64,000 bases of DNA, taken from positions 62,001 through 126,000 of the forward strand of contig NZ_JNZS01000004.1 in NCBI RefSeq assembly GCF_000718515.1. The letters are read 5' to 3'. A program made the position numbers and the translations under genes. Positions 48,553 through 58,090 of the stretch are shown piece by piece; the first letter of the stretch is position 1; each line of letters opens with the position of its first letter. The notes under the pieces are model-generated. The model was not told the DNA's origin, made no database searches, and worked only from the letters and a program-made list of their open reading frames with translations. This DNA is from Micromonospora parva (lineage in GTDB: Bacteria; Actinomycetota; Actinomycetes; Mycobacteriales; Micromonosporaceae).

Positions 48553-50661
48553 GTGTCCCAGCCCCCCTCGATTTCCCCCGGTGGCTTTTCTGTGACTCAG
48601 ATCCCGACGTGGAGCGGCGGACCAGTTAGTCCCGCCAACGGACGAGCGGCGCCCGGCACCACCATTGGTGACCGGTACTCGCTGCGGTCCTCGGTGGGCA
48701 ACGGCGGCATGGGCACGGTGTGGCGTGCCACAGACACCCTGCTGCGCCGTGACGTGGCGGTGAAGGAGGTCGTCCTGCCCCCTGGGCTGGCCCCCAGCGA
48801 CCGCGACGCGATGTACGAACGCACCCTGCGCGAGGCCCGCGCCGCCGCCGCCATCCAGCACCCCGCCGTCGTGCAGGTGTACGACGTGGTCACCGAGGCC
48901 GGCCGGCCGTGGATCGTGATGGAGCTGCTGGACGCCCGCAGCCTGGCCGACATGGTGATCGAGGACGGGCCGGTCGCGCCCCGCGCCGTCGCGAAGATCG
49001 GCATCGCGCTGCTCGGCGCGTTGGAGGTCGCCCACGCGATCGGCGTACTGCACCGCGACGTCAAACCGGCCAACGTGCTGATCTGCGCCGACGGGCGGTG
49101 CGTGCTGACCGACTTCGGGGTCGCCCGGATGCCCACGGACGTGCAGCTCACCACCCCCGGCATGGTGCTCGGCTCGCCGCACTTCATCTCGCCCGAGCGG
49201 GCCATGGGCCAGGAGTTCGGCCCGCCCAGCGATCTCTTCTCGCTGGGTGTGACGCTCTACACCGCTGTCGAGGGGCGGCCCCCGTTCGACAAGGGCGACC
49301 CGATCGAGACCATGCACGCCGTGGTGGAGGACCCACCCGCCCCGCCGCAGCGCAGCGGCCCGCTGACCCGCGTGCTGATGGGTCTGCTGGAGAAGGACCC
49401 GGCGCGTCGACTGGACGTGCACACCTCCCGGGCCATGCTGCGCGAGCTGCTCGCCGGCCCGCTGGGCAGCACGGCGACGGCGGTGCACTCGGTCACCGAC
49501 CCGTACGCCGTGGTGCCGGTGCAGCAGCGCCCCGTGCCCGTCCTCCCGCCGGCCCAGCCGGAGCCCAAGCCGGACAGCCAGATCGGTGGCCCGGCGATGC
49601 TGGCCCCGGGTGAGTCCCTGACCGACCGGCTGTCCTCGTTGCGCCGGGGCAAGCGTCAGCAGGCAGCGTCCGCTGCCGGTGCCACGGGTGGGCTCGACGA
49701 GACCAGCGCCGACGCGTTGGCCGGCCCGCTGCACACGCCGACCGGCGCGATGCCGGCCGCCGGCCGACCGGCGGCCGGGCGCACCTACGGCGGCAACGCG
49801 GACGCCACCCAGCGGGTGGACGCCGGCGGGCACCCCGACGCCACCCAGCGGGTCAGCTACGGCAACCCGGCCGAGGCCACCCAGCAGGTCGGGTACGGCG
49901 GCGCACCGGAGGCCACCCAGCGCGTCGGCGGCACCTACGGCGGCAACCAGTGGTCGGTGCCGGGCACCGGCCAGCCCTGGGCCACCGCGCCCGCCACCTC
50001 CGGCGGCAGCGCTCTGGACAAGGTCCGCGCCACCGGGGGTCAGCTGGTCACCACGGTCAAGGGCTGGCCGCGCAAGGTCCAGCTCGCCGCTGCCGGCGGG
50101 TTGGTCGTCGTGCTGCTGCTCAGCGTGGTGGCGCTCTCCGGCGGCGACGACGACAAGACGTCGCCGAACACCCCGGCGGCGCAGCCCACCCCGTCCGCCC
50201 CGGCGGCCCCCACCGTCGAGATGCAGGAGCACGCGGCGCGCGGGATCCAGGTCATGGTGCCGAAGGGCTGGAAGAAGGCCACCGGCGGTTCGTACACCGA
50301 CTACATCGACCCGGAGGACAGCGGCCGCAAGGTCCGCATCATCACCGAGAAGTGGACCAGCAGCTCCGCCCGGTGGGCGGAGACGGCCGAGAACGGCCTC
50401 AAGACCAGGAGCACCTCCTGCGTCAAGCCGTACAACCAGGTCTCGTCCTCCACCGAAACCCAGCTGGCCAGCAAGCCCGCCGCCGAATTCGAGTACACCT
50501 GCGGCGAGGGTGACGTGATGCGGCACGGCATCTGGCGGGGCGTGGCGCAGGACGGCAAGGCGTACTCGTTCTACCTCACCGCCACCGACGCCAAGTTCGC
50601 GGAGAGCAAGCCGATCTTCGACGAGATGGCGCGCACGTTCCAGCTCACCGGGGACGGCTGA
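48553..50661 (+). CDS. Ser/Thr protein kinase with transmembrane helix and extracellular domain (2)
   Basis: This is a 702-residue Hanks-type kinase. The catalytic domain covers about residues 40-300 ([45 protein letters not shown]). The linker has four spaced TQ motifs (DATQRV twice, EATQQV, EATQRV; about 416-458), possible phospho-Thr sites. The transmembrane helix is about 513-533, followed by a 160-residue outer domain beginning VPKGW with a Cys pair, similar in plan to the kinase at 15066. GTG at 48553 is used; GTG at 48592 is the alternative. It is divergent from the mutase gene. Confidence 0.93.
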   Translation: MSQPPSISPGGFSVTQIPTWSGGPVSPANGRAAPGTTIGDRYSLRSSVGNGGMGTVWRATDTLLRRDVAVKEVVLPPGLAPSDRDAMYERTLREARAAAAIQHPAVVQVYDVVTEAGRPWIVMELLDARSLADMVIEDGPVAPRAVAKIGIALLGALEVAHAIGVLHRDVKPANVLICADGRCVLTDFGVARMPTDVQLTTPGMVLGSPHFISPERAMGQEFGPPSDLFSLGVTLYTAVEGRPPFDKGDPIETMHAVVEDPPAPPQRSGPLTRVLMGLLEKDPARRLDVHTSRAMLRELLAGPLGSTATAVHSVTDPYAVVPVQQRPVPVLPPAQPEPKPDSQIGGPAMLAPGESLTDRLSSLRRGKRQQAASAAGATGGLDETSADALAGPLHTPTGAMPAAGRPAAGRTYGGNADATQRVDAGGHPDATQRVSYGNPAEATQQVGYGGAPEATQRVGGTYGGNQWSVPGTGQPWATAPATSGGSALDKVRATGGQLVTTVKGWPRKVQLAAAGGLVVVLLLSVVALSGGDDDKTSPNTPAAQPTPSAPAAPTVEMQEHAARGIQVMVPKGWKKATGGSYTDYIDPEDSGRKVRIITEKWTSSSARWAETAENGLKTRSTSCVKPYNQVSSSTETQLASKPAAEFEYTCGEGDVMRHGIWRGVAQDGKAYSFYLTATDAKFAESKPIFDEMARTFQLTGDG

Positions 50662-50709
50662 GCCGGAGGGAACCGACAGGGATGATCCGTCGCCGTGCTA
50701 TCAAGGGGC

Positions 50710-52377
50710 ATGGCGGCGGACACCACTGACATCGACGACATTCGTGAGCAAGCCCGGCGCTGGCTGGCCGACGACCCCGACCCGGCCAGCCGGGACGAGC
50801 TGACGGCGGTGCTCGACGGGCTGCCCGCGAGCGCGCCGGAGCTGGCCGACCGGTTCGCCGGCCCGCTGACCTTCGGCACGGCGGGCCTGCGCGGCCCGCT
50901 GCGCGCCGGCCCGAACGGCATGAACCTCGCCGTGGTCACCCAGGCCGCTGCCGGCCTGGTCACCTGGCTCGCGGCCCAGGGTGGCACCGGCCCGCTGGTG
51001 ATCGGGTACGACGCCCGGCACGGCTCGCGGCAGTTCGCCGAGCGCACCGCCCAGGTGGCCACCGGCGCTGGCCGCCCGGCGCTGCTGCTGCCCCGCCCGC
51101 TGCCCACCCCGGTGCTGGCGTACGCCGTGCGGCACCTCGGCGGGGTCGCCGGCGTGATGGTCACGGCCAGCCACAACCCGCCGCAGGACAACGGCTACAA
51201 GGTCTATCTCGGCGCGGAGCTGGGCGGCGAGTTGGGCGCCGGGGCGCAGATCGTGCCGCCCGCCGACGCCGGAATCGAGGCGGCCATCCGGTCGGTCGGG
51301 CCGCTGACCCAGGTGCCGTTGGGCGAGCCCGGTCAGGTGCTCGGCGACGACCTGGTCGCCTCGTACGTCGAACGGGCCACCGCGGTGATCGACCCGGACG
51401 GGCCACGGGACCTGACGGTGGCGTACACCCCGCTGCACGGGGTGGGCGCGGCGGTGCTGACCGCCGCCTTCGCCCGCGCCGGTTTCCCGACCCCCGGGGT
51501 GGTGCCCGACCAGGCCGAGCCGGACCCGGCGTTCCCCACCGTGTCGTTCCCCAACCCGGAGGAACCGGGTGCGGTGGACCGGCTGATCGCCCTGGCCGAC
51601 TCCACCGGCGCGGACCTGGCCATCGCCAACGACCCGGACGCCGACCGGTGCGCGGTGGTCGTCCGGGACCACCGCGACGGCTGGCGGATGCTGCGCGGCG
51701 ACGAGGTGGGCGTCCTGCTCGCCGACCACCTGATGCGCCGGGGGGTGACCGGGCTCTACGCCACCACGATCGTGTCGTCGTCGCTGCTGCGGGCGATGTG
51801 CGCGGCCCGGGGTCTGCCCTACGACGAGACGCTCACCGGCTTCAAGTGGATCGTGCGGGCCGGCGGTGGCAGCGCGCCGCTGGTCTTCGGCTACGAGGAG
51901 GCGCTCGGCTACTGCGTGGCCCCGGAGCACGTCCGGGACAAGGACGGCATCACCGCCGCGCTGACCGTGGCGGAGTTGGCCGCCGGCCTGAAGACGCAGG
52001 GCCGGACGTTGACCGACCGGCTCGACGAGCTGGCCGCCGAGTTCGGCGTGCACCACACCGACCAGCTCTCCGCCCGGGTGGACGACCTGCGGATCATCGC
52101 CGACGCGATGGCCCGGATCCGGACGACCACCCCGGCCACCCTGCTCGGACAGCCGGTGGACAGCGTTCGGGACCTGCTGCCCGAGTCGGATGTGGTGATC
52201 CTGCGCACCGCTGTGGCCCGGGTGGTGATCCGCCCGTCCGGGACCGAGCCGAAGCTCAAGGCGTACCTCGAGGTGGTGGAACCGGTCGTGGACGGTGACG
52301 TACCGACGGCCCGCAGCAGGGCGGCGTCGGCCGTCACCGCGCTCCGCGCCGAGGTCAGCGCTGCCCTTGGCATCTGA
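50710..52377 (+). CDS. pmmB: Phosphosugar mutase (phosphomannomutase/phosphoglucomutase family)
   Basis: This is a 555-residue alpha-D-phosphohexomutase. All four domains are visible: FGTAGLRGPLRAGPN (about 55-69), phosphoserine loop GVMVTASHNPPQDNGYK (about 150-166), metal loop ANDPDADRCAVV (about 305), sugar loop GYEEALGYC and phosphate-binding RPSGTEPKLKAYLE. The family includes PmmB of mycobacteria and deoxyribose/ribose phosphomutases; its place near upp and deoC would suit a role in nucleoside salvage. TATCAA (50699-50704) five bases upstream supports ATG at 50710. Confidence 0.92.
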   Translation: MAADTTDIDDIREQARRWLADDPDPASRDELTAVLDGLPASAPELADRFAGPLTFGTAGLRGPLRAGPNGMNLAVVTQAAAGLVTWLAAQGGTGPLVIGYDARHGSRQFAERTAQVATGAGRPALLLPRPLPTPVLAYAVRHLGGVAGVMVTASHNPPQDNGYKVYLGAELGGELGAGAQIVPPADAGIEAAIRSVGPLTQVPLGEPGQVLGDDLVASYVERATAVIDPDGPRDLTVAYTPLHGVGAAVLTAAFARAGFPTPGVVPDQAEPDPAFPTVSFPNPEEPGAVDRLIALADSTGADLAIANDPDADRCAVVVRDHRDGWRMLRGDEVGVLLADHLMRRGVTGLYATTIVSSSLLRAMCAARGLPYDETLTGFKWIVRAGGGSAPLVFGYEEALGYCVAPEHVRDKDGITAALTVAELAAGLKTQGRTLTDRLDELAAEFGVHHTDQLSARVDDLRIIADAMARIRTTTPATLLGQPVDSVRDLLPESDVVILRTAVARVVIRPSGTEPKLKAYLEVVEPVVDGDVPTARSRAASAVTALRAEVSAALGI

Positions 52378-52406
52378 ACCCCGCAGCACCCACCCACAAC
52401 AAGTCC

Positions 52407-52482
52407 GCCCTTTGCTCTGCACCCGCGGAAGCGCCATTCGACTGTCGTCCGGTGGCGCCTGGGCGGGTGCAGAGCAAAGGGC
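52407..52482. repeat. Long-arm inverted repeat, family B copy 2 (TTTGCTCTGCACC)
   Basis: Perfect 20-bp arms 52407-52426 (GCCCTTTGCTCTGCACCCGC) and 52463-52482 enclose a 36-base spacer with an inner GCGCCA/TGGCGC stem. The arm sequence is the same as at 1332-1402. It lies between convergent genes, 30 bases after the mutase stop. Confidence 0.9.
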
Positions 52483-52507
52483 ACGTCGAGCGGGGTCGAC
52501 CCGACGG

Positions 52508-53185
52508 TCAGCGGCGCGGGCCGAGCGCCTGGTCGACGGCGGTGGCCAGGGCGGCGACGACCAGGCCGACCGACGGGCGGACCACCGAGTCGTCGGTGCT
52601 CACCTCGCCGGAGAACCCGGCGCCGGTGGCGATCTCCGACAGCCGGCGGCGAGCGTCGGCGGCGGCCTCTCCGCTCACCCCGAGCGCGGACTCCATGCGG
52701 AGCACCACGACCAGGGTGGCCAGCGCGGCGGTGCGCTCGTCCGGGGCCGCCGCGCCGGTCAGCGCCTCGGCCAGCCGCTGCCGGGTCTCCGCCTCGACGG
52801 AGGAGTCCACGACCGGGTAGCGGTGCACGTGGATGAAGCCCAGCTCGGTCTCGTCCACGTCCCGGACGACGCCCTGCCGGCACAGGTCGGCGAGGATCCG
52901 GTCGCGCAGGCCGTGCCGCAGGCGCTGCACCCAGGACGCCGGGGTGTGCGGGGTGTCGGCGGCGATCCGGCTGAGGACGTCGTCGCTGAACGGCTCGCCC
53001 GTCGGCGTCGGGTCGAGCACCGTCAACGACCCGTCGGCGTACGCGATCCGGCCGGCCAGGGCCAGCTCGACCAGCACCGCGGCGGCCATGCCCAGGTCCA
53101 GGCTGATCCGCGGCATGGTCGCCTTGCCGGTCGTGTCGTCGTAGGCGAGGAGCAGCAACTCCTCGGCGAGCGCAACACCAGTCAT
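52508..53185 (-). CDS. GPP34 (GOLPH3/VPS74-like) phosphoprotein family
   Basis: This is a 225-residue protein matching the bacterial GOLPH3/VPS74-type family: ALAEELLLLAYDDTTGKATMP at the N-terminus, LAGRIAYADGSLTVLDPTPTG and VEAETRQRLAEALTG. In eukaryotes these bind PtdIns4P and glycosyltransferases at the Golgi; in actinobacteria the role is unknown, possibly peripheral membrane lipid binding. TACCGT lies eight bases upstream of the ATG. It is downstream of upp on the same strand. Confidence 0.88.
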   Translation of the reverse strand: MTGVALAEELLLLAYDDTTGKATMPRISLDLGMAAAVLVELALAGRIAYADGSLTVLDPTPTGEPFSDDVLSRIAADTPHTPASWVQRLRHGLRDRILADLCRQGVVRDVDETELGFIHVHRYPVVDSSVEAETRQRLAEALTGAAAPDERTAALATLVVVLRMESALGVSGEAAADARRRLSEIATGAGFSGEVSTDDSVVRPSVGLVVAALATAVDQALGPRR

Positions 53186-53200
53186 GGCCGGAGACGGTAG

Positions 53201-53231
53201 CGGGTCCGCGCACCCCGTGCACGGACCCGCC
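53201..53231. terminator. Hairpin terminator downstream of upp
   Basis: GCGGGTCCG (53201-53209) and CGGACCCGC (53223-53231) form a perfect 9-bp stem with a 13-base loop. It lies 27 bases past the upp stop on the minus strand. Confidence 0.6.
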
Positions 53232-53257
53232 GAACCCGGTTCCCACCGGGTATCACC

Positions 53258-53890
53258 TCAGAAGCGGGGCATGCCACCGAACTGGCGGTCTCCGGCGTCG
53301 CCGAGCCCGGGGACGATGAACATGCTGTCGTTGAGCCCTTCGTCGATCGAGGCCGTGACCAGGCGCAACGGCAGGCCGGAGCGCTCCAGCCGCTCGATGC
53401 CGACCGGGGCGGCGAGCACGCAGAGCACTGTGATGTCGGTGCAGCCGCGCTCGGCCAACAGCCGACAGGAGTGCTCCAGCGAACCGCCGGTGGCCAGCAT
53501 CGGGTCGAGCACCAGGACCGGCAGCCCGGTCAGGTCGCGCGGCAACGACTCCATGTACGCGCGCGGCTCGTAGGTCACCTCGTCGCGGGCCAGGCCCACG
53601 AAACCCATCGAGGACTCCGGGAGCAGGCCCAACGCGGCGTCCGCCATACCCAGGCCGGCGCGCAGCACCGGGACCAGCAGCGGCGGGTTGGCCAGCCGGG
53701 TGCCCTCGGTGCCGGTGACCGGCGTCTGCACCGGGTACCGCTCGACGGGGAAGGTGCGCGCCGCCTCGTACACCAGCATGGTGGTCAGTTCGTGCAGCGC
53801 GGCCCGGAACGTCGAGGAATCGGTGCGCGCGTCCCGCATGGCGGTCAACCTGGACTGGGCCAGCGGGTGGTCAATGACGTGTACGTCCAC
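53258..53890 (-). CDS. upp: Uracil phosphoribosyltransferase
   Basis: This 210-residue enzyme makes UMP from uracil and PRPP. Features are the N-terminal [25 protein letters not shown], the PRPP-binding loop [17 protein letters not shown] (about 125-141) and the C-terminal uracil loop [24 protein letters not shown] at 53890 with TAGGTT eight bases upstream. It stands back to back with deoC, and the two together suggest pyrimidine nucleoside salvage. Confidence 0.97.
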   Translation of the reverse strand: MDVHVIDHPLAQSRLTAMRDARTDSSTFRAALHELTTMLVYEAARTFPVERYPVQTPVTGTEGTRLANPPLLVPVLRAGLGMADAALGLLPESSMGFVGLARDEVTYEPRAYMESLPRDLTGLPVLVLDPMLATGGSLEHSCRLLAERGCTDITVLCVLAAPVGIERLERSGLPLRLVTASIDEGLNDSMFIVPGLGDAGDRQFGGMPRF

Positions 53891-54023
53891 GATCGCTCAA
53901 CCTACCGGTCCGTAGCGCGCGGCGGTGCCGGTGCGGTCGGACCAGGGACGCCGCTCACGTCGGGGCGTCACTCAGCGCTCGTGAGCAAGATCACTCGGCG
54001 CTTCGGTGCGTAGACTTCTCGGC

Positions 54024-54983
54024 ATGACGGCGACAACGACGTCGGCCCGGTCGGAGCTCTCCGAGCTGGGACGATCCGAGACCGCTCTGCGGACCTTCCT
54101 GCACGGCCTGCCCGGCGTGGACCAGGTCGGCGCGGAGCAGCGGGCGGCACAGCTCGGCACCCGCTCCATCAAGACCACCGCCAAGGCCCAGGCGATCGAC
54201 CTGGCGATCCGGATGGTCGACCTGACCACCCTGGAGGGGGCGGACACCCCGGGCAAGGTGCGTGCGCTCGCCGCGAAGGCGTTGCGCCCCGACCCGGCCG
54301 ACCCGTCCTGCCCGCACGTCGGCGCCGTCTGCGTCTACCCGGCGATGGTCCCGTACGTCGCCGAGGTGCTGCGCGGATCAGGTGTGCACCTGGCCAGCGT
54401 GGCGACCGCCTTCCCGTCGGGCCAGGCGCCGTTGGAGATCAAGCTGGCCGACACCCGGGCCGCCGTCGCGGCCGGCGCCGACGAGATCGACATGGTGATC
54501 AACCGTGGCGCGTTCCTGGCCGGGCGGTACAAGGAGGTCTACGACGAGATCGTGGCCACCAAGGAAGCCTCCGGCGATGCCCACCTCAAGGTGATCCTGG
54601 AGACCGGCGAGCTGGCCACCTACGACAACGTGCGGCGGGCCTCCTGGCTGGCCATGCTGGCCGGCGGCGACTTCATCAAGACTTCCACCGGCAAGGTTCC
54701 GGTCGCGGCGACGATGCCGGTGACCCTGGTGATGCTGGAAGCGGTCCGCGACTTCCGCGCGGCGACCGGTCGGCAGGTGGGCGTGAAGCCGGCCGGTGGC
54801 ATCAAGACCACCAAGGACGCGATCAAGTACCTGGTGATGGTCAACGAGACCGTCGGCCCGGACTGGCTCGACCCGGACTGGTTCCGCTTCGGCGCGTCCA
54901 GCCTGCTCAACGACCTGCTGATGCAGCGCACCAAGCTGACGACCGGCACCTACTCCGGTCCCGACTACTTCACCCTGGACTGA
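54024..54983 (+). CDS. deoC: Deoxyribose-phosphate aldolase
   Basis: This is a 319-residue class I DERA: 2-deoxyribose 5-phosphate to glyceraldehyde 3-phosphate and acetaldehyde. The barrel shows CVYPAMVPYV, EIDMVINRGAFLAG, KVILETGEL, the Schiff-base lysine in GGDFIKTSTGK (about 215-225) and GVKPAGGIKTTKDA. It is longer at the N-terminus than the E. coli enzyme, as usual in actinobacteria. TAGACT (54011-54016) seven bases before the ATG implies leaderless transcription. Two ALDH-family genes follow in the same operon, which could oxidise the acetaldehyde. Confidence 0.97.
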   Translation: MTATTTSARSELSELGRSETALRTFLHGLPGVDQVGAEQRAAQLGTRSIKTTAKAQAIDLAIRMVDLTTLEGADTPGKVRALAAKALRPDPADPSCPHVGAVCVYPAMVPYVAEVLRGSGVHLASVATAFPSGQAPLEIKLADTRAAVAAGADEIDMVINRGAFLAGRYKEVYDEIVATKEASGDAHLKVILETGELATYDNVRRASWLAMLAGGDFIKTSTGKVPVAATMPVTLVMLEAVRDFRAATGRQVGVKPAGGIKTTKDAIKYLVMVNETVGPDWLDPDWFRFGASSLLNDLLMQRTKLTTGTYSGPDYFTLD

Positions 54984-54989
54984 TAGCCG

Positions 54990-56420
54990 ATGTTCGAATA
55001 CGCCCCCGCCCCCGAGTCCCGCTCGGTGGTGGACCTCAAGCCCTCGTACGGGCTGTTCATCGACGGTACGTTCGTCGACCCGACCGACGGTGGCAGCTTC
55101 AAGTCGATCAACCCCGCCTCCGAGGAGGTGCTGGCCGAGATCGCCGAGGCCGGCGCCCAGGACGTGGAGCGCGCGGTACGCGCCGCCCGCAAGGCGTACG
55201 ACAAGGTCTGGGGCCCGATGCCGGGCCGGGACCGGGCGAAGTACCTGTACCGGATCGCCCGGCTCATCCAGGAGCGCTCCCGCGAGCTGGCCGTCCTGGA
55301 GTCACTGGACAACGGCAAGCCGATCCGGGAGAGCCGCGACGTCGACCTGCCGCTGGTCGCCGCGCACTTCTTCTACTACGCCGGCTGGGCCGACAAGCTG
55401 GGTCATGCCGGCTTCGGCGCGAACCCGCAGCCGATCGGGGTGGCCGCGCAGGTCATCCCGTGGAACTTCCCGCTGCTCATGCTGGCCTGGAAGATCGCCC
55501 CGGCGCTCGCCGCCGGCAACACGGTGGTGCTGAAGCCGGCCGAGACCACCCCGTTGACCGCGCTGCTCTTCGCCGAGATCTGCCAGCAGGCCGACCTGCC
55601 GGCCGGGGTGGTCAACATCCTCACCGGCGCCGGCGACACGGGTCGTGCGCTGGTGGAGCACGCCGACGTGGACAAGGTCGCCTTCACCGGCTCCACCGAG
55701 GTGGGTCGGGCCATCGCCCGGTCGGTCGCCGGCACCCGCAAGAAGCTCACCCTGGAACTGGGTGGCAAGGCCGCCAACATCGTCTTCGACGACGCCCCGA
55801 TCGACCAGGCCGTCGAGGGCATCGTCAACGGCATCTTCTTCAACCAGGGGCACGTCTGCTGCGCCGGCTCCCGGCTGCTGGTGCAGGAGAACGTTGCCGA
55901 CCGGGTGCTGGAGTCGCTGAAGCGGCGGATGGCCCAGCTCCGAGTCGGCGACCCGCTGGACAAGAACACCGACGTCGGCGCCATCAACTCGGCCGCCCAA
56001 CTGGAGCGGATCCGCGAGCTGTCCGACGCCGGCTCCGCCGAGGGCGCCGAGCGCTGGTCGCCGCCGTGCGAGCTGCCCGACCGGGGCTTCTGGTTCGCGC
56101 CGACCATCTTCACCGGCGTCACCCAGGCACACCGGATCGCCCGCGAGGAGATCTTCGGCCCGGTGCTGTCGGTGCTCACCTTCCGCACCCCGGCCGAGGC
56201 CGTCGAAAAGGCCAACAACACGCCGTACGGGCTGTCGGCCGGGATCTGGACCGACAAGGGTTCCCGGATCCTGTGGATGGCCGACCGGCTGCGCGCCGGC
56301 GTGGTCTGGGCCAACACCTTCAACAAGTTCGACCCCACCTCGCCGTTCGGTGGGTACAAGGAGTCGGGCTACGGTCGCGAGGGCGGCCGGCACGGGCTGG
56401 AGGGTTACCTCAATGTCTGA
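54990..56420 (+). CDS. Aldehyde dehydrogenase (NAD(P)-dependent)
   Basis: This is a 476-residue ALDH with all catalytic features: IPWNFPLLM (about 155), KPAETTPL, FTGSTEVGRAI (cofactor loop), LELGGKAANIV (general-base Glu), FNQGHVCCAGSRLLV (nucleophilic Cys, about 288) and EEIFGPVLSVL. Located six bases after deoC, it probably oxidises the acetaldehyde produced there, though its specificity is not provable from sequence. The stop overlaps the next gene by eight bases. Confidence 0.95.
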   Translation: MFEYAPAPESRSVVDLKPSYGLFIDGTFVDPTDGGSFKSINPASEEVLAEIAEAGAQDVERAVRAARKAYDKVWGPMPGRDRAKYLYRIARLIQERSRELAVLESLDNGKPIRESRDVDLPLVAAHFFYYAGWADKLGHAGFGANPQPIGVAAQVIPWNFPLLMLAWKIAPALAAGNTVVLKPAETTPLTALLFAEICQQADLPAGVVNILTGAGDTGRALVEHADVDKVAFTGSTEVGRAIARSVAGTRKKLTLELGGKAANIVFDDAPIDQAVEGIVNGIFFNQGHVCCAGSRLLVQENVADRVLESLKRRMAQLRVGDPLDKNTDVGAINSAAQLERIRELSDAGSAEGAERWSPPCELPDRGFWFAPTIFTGVTQAHRIAREEIFGPVLSVLTFRTPAEAVEKANNTPYGLSAGIWTDKGSRILWMADRLRAGVVWANTFNKFDPTSPFGGYKESGYGREGGRHGLEGYLNV

Positions 56421-57237
56421 GCGGGTCGCGGTACGCAAGACGTACAAGCTCTTCATCGGCGGGAAGTTCCCGCGCAGCGAGTCGGGACGGTCGTATCTCG
56501 TGCAGTCCTCGAATGTGTCACTGGCCTCCCGCAAGGACGCCCGGGACGCGGTGGTCGCCGCCCGCGCCGCCGTGAAGGGCTGGGCCGGCGCGACCGCGTA
56601 CAACAGGGGTCAGATCCTCTACCGGGCCGCCGAGATGCTGGAGGGCCGCCGCGAGCAGTTCGTCGCCCTGGGCATTCCCGGCGACGAGGTGGACGCGGCA
56701 GTGGACCGCTGGGTCTGGTACGCCGGCTGGGCCGACAAGCTCGCCCAGGTGTACGGGGGCGCCAACCCGGTCGCCGGCCCGTACTTCAACATCTCCGCGC
56801 CCGAGCCGACCGGCGTGGTCGCCGTGGTCGCCCCGGAGCGGCCGGCGCTGCTCGGCCTGGTCAGTGTGATCGCCCCGGCGATCGTCACCGGCAACACGGT
56901 GGTGGTCGCGGCGTCGCCGTCCGAGCCCCTGGCGGCGGTGACGCTGGCCGAGGTGCTGGCCACCTCCGACCTGCCCGGCGGCGTGGTCAACATCCTCACC
57001 GGCGCGATCACCGAGACCGCGCCGACACTGGCGGCGCACATGGACGTCAACGCGATCGACCTGACCGGGGTCACCGACGCCTCGCTCGCCACCGACCTGG
57101 AGGTCAAGGCGGCGGAGAACCTCAAGCGGGTGCTCCGACCGGCGTCCGGTGCGGCGGACTGGTTCGCCGACCCGGGCCTGGCCCGGATGACCGCGCTGCT
57201 GGAGACGAAGACGGTCTGGCATCCCAAGGGGGTGTGA
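56413..57237 (+). CDS. Truncated ALDH-family protein lacking the catalytic domain
   Basis: The 274-residue product keeps the ALDH N-terminal and cofactor-binding region: KTYKLFIGGKFPRSESG, WVWYAGWADKLAQVYGG, PTGVVAVVAPERPALLGLVS and LPGGVVNILTGAITETAPTLA, then ends with LLETKTVWHPKGV. The LELGG Glu and the catalytic Cys domain are absent, and the PWNFP motif reads APERPA, so it is unlikely to be an active dehydrogenase. Tight coupling (ATGTCTGA overlap) to the complete ALDH suggests a partner subunit or regulatory paralogue. The frame is intact, with good codon bias. Confidence 0.88.
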   Translation: MSERVAVRKTYKLFIGGKFPRSESGRSYLVQSSNVSLASRKDARDAVVAARAAVKGWAGATAYNRGQILYRAAEMLEGRREQFVALGIPGDEVDAAVDRWVWYAGWADKLAQVYGGANPVAGPYFNISAPEPTGVVAVVAPERPALLGLVSVIAPAIVTGNTVVVAASPSEPLAAVTLAEVLATSDLPGGVVNILTGAITETAPTLAAHMDVNAIDLTGVTDASLATDLEVKAAENLKRVLRPASGAADWFADPGLARMTALLETKTVWHPKGV

Positions 57238-57387
57238 GCGCCGGGTTGACCTCTTGGTTTTCCGGGGAGCCCTGACGTGGGCCAGGTTCGTCGGGTGGGT
57301 CAGCTCAGGGGTTCTGCCTCGGGTTCGGTTGCCGCCCTCCGCCTCCCCTCCTCCCGCCTTGCCCTGCCCCGCCGCCGCCGGCAGCCC

Positions 57388-57465
57388 AAGATCTGCACAA
57401 GAACAGGGATGTTGCTGCCTCCGTCGCCCGGGAGGCAGCAACATCGCTGAAGTTGCGCGGATCTT
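57388..57465. repeat. Long-arm inverted repeat G (related to family C)
   Basis: Arms of 35 bases (57388-57422 and 57431-57465) match at 29 positions, with a perfect inner 15-bp stem (GATGTTGCTGCCTCC / GGAGGCAGCAACATC) and an 8-base loop. The core GTTGCTGCCTCC resembles GTTGTTGCCTCC of 29801-29859. Confidence 0.82.
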
Positions 57466-57488
57466 CGGCCAGCCCGTCGGTCTTGGTT

Positions 57489-57546
57489 GGTGATCATGGG
57501 TTGGCGGGTGTTCGATCTCGCTCGGCCGGTCAACCTCATGATCACC
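57489..57546. repeat. Long-arm inverted repeat H
   Basis: GGTGATCATGGGTTG (57489-57503) pairs with CAACCTCATGATCACC (57531-57546) with one bulged base and a 27-base spacer. It lies 23 bases after repeat G. Confidence 0.7.
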
Positions 57547-57581
57547 CTCAGGTTGGGGGTGGGCGCGGGCGCGTGGGGGGT

Positions 57582-57597
57582 CTACTACCGGGGGTAG
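57582..57597. promoter_or_regulatory. Candidate BlaI-type operator at the blaI promoter
   Basis: CTACTACCGGGGGTAG is a CTAC-N8-GTAG dyad overlapping the -10 TAGGAT (57595-57600), which lies six bases before the GTG start at 57607 (leaderless). The same CTAC-N8-GTAG pattern appears twice in front of cydA. Confidence 0.65.
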
Positions 57598-57606
57598 GAT
57601 TGATTC

Positions 57607-58080
57607 GTGACTCGGTTGGGCGATCTTGAGCGTGCGGTGATGGATGTGCTGTGGGACGTGGTCCCGGGCACGTCGGACGGGGTGACCGTGCGCGAGGTGG
57701 CCGACGCGCTCGACGGCCGTGAGCTGGCGTACACCACTGTGATGACGGTGCTGGACCGGCTCGCCGGCAAGGGCATGGTGCAGCGGGAGCGGGAGGGACG
57801 GGCCTGGCGGTACCGGCCGGCCGCCAGCCGCGAGGCACACATCGCCCAGCTCATGCTCGACGCCCTCGACCTGGGTGGCAGCCGGGACGCCGCGCTGGTG
57901 CGGTTCGCCCGCTCGGTGACCGGCACCGAGGCCGAGGTGCTGCGGGCCGCCCTGGGCAGCGAGGCCGGCCTGACCGGGCCGGGTGCCACCGGTGGTGACA
58001 AGGGCGGCGCCGACGCGCTGACCGACCGCGTGGGCGGGCCGGCGGGCCGACGCCCCGCCGGCGAGGCAGCGGAGCGGTAG
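57607..58080 (+). CDS. BlaI/MecI/CopY family transcriptional repressor
   Basis: This is a 157-residue winged-helix repressor: LGDLERAVMDVLWDV (residues 4-18), VTVREVADALDGRELAYTTVMTVLDRLAGKGMVQREREGRAWRY-type recognition region and wing, and a C-terminal dimerisation helix. The last 35 residues are Gly/Ala rich. The partner M56 protease gene starts ten bases downstream. Such repressors are usually inactivated through proteolysis triggered by their M56 partner. The operator dyad at its own promoter also occurs before cydA. Confidence 0.93.
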   Translation: MTRLGDLERAVMDVLWDVVPGTSDGVTVREVADALDGRELAYTTVMTVLDRLAGKGMVQREREGRAWRYRPAASREAHIAQLMLDALDLGGSRDAALVRFARSVTGTEAEVLRAALGSEAGLTGPGATGGDKGGADALTDRVGGPAGRRPAGEAAER

Positions 58081-58090
58081 GGCGCACGCC

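Larger units (their letters stand above)
57238..57606. other. Intergenic region with two inverted repeats
   Basis: No gene is seen. The region contains long inverted repeats at 57388-57465 and 57489-57546 and, at its right end, the BlaI-type dyad 57582-57597 with the -10 box TAGGAT (57595-57600) of the blaI-like gene. Confidence 0.6.
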
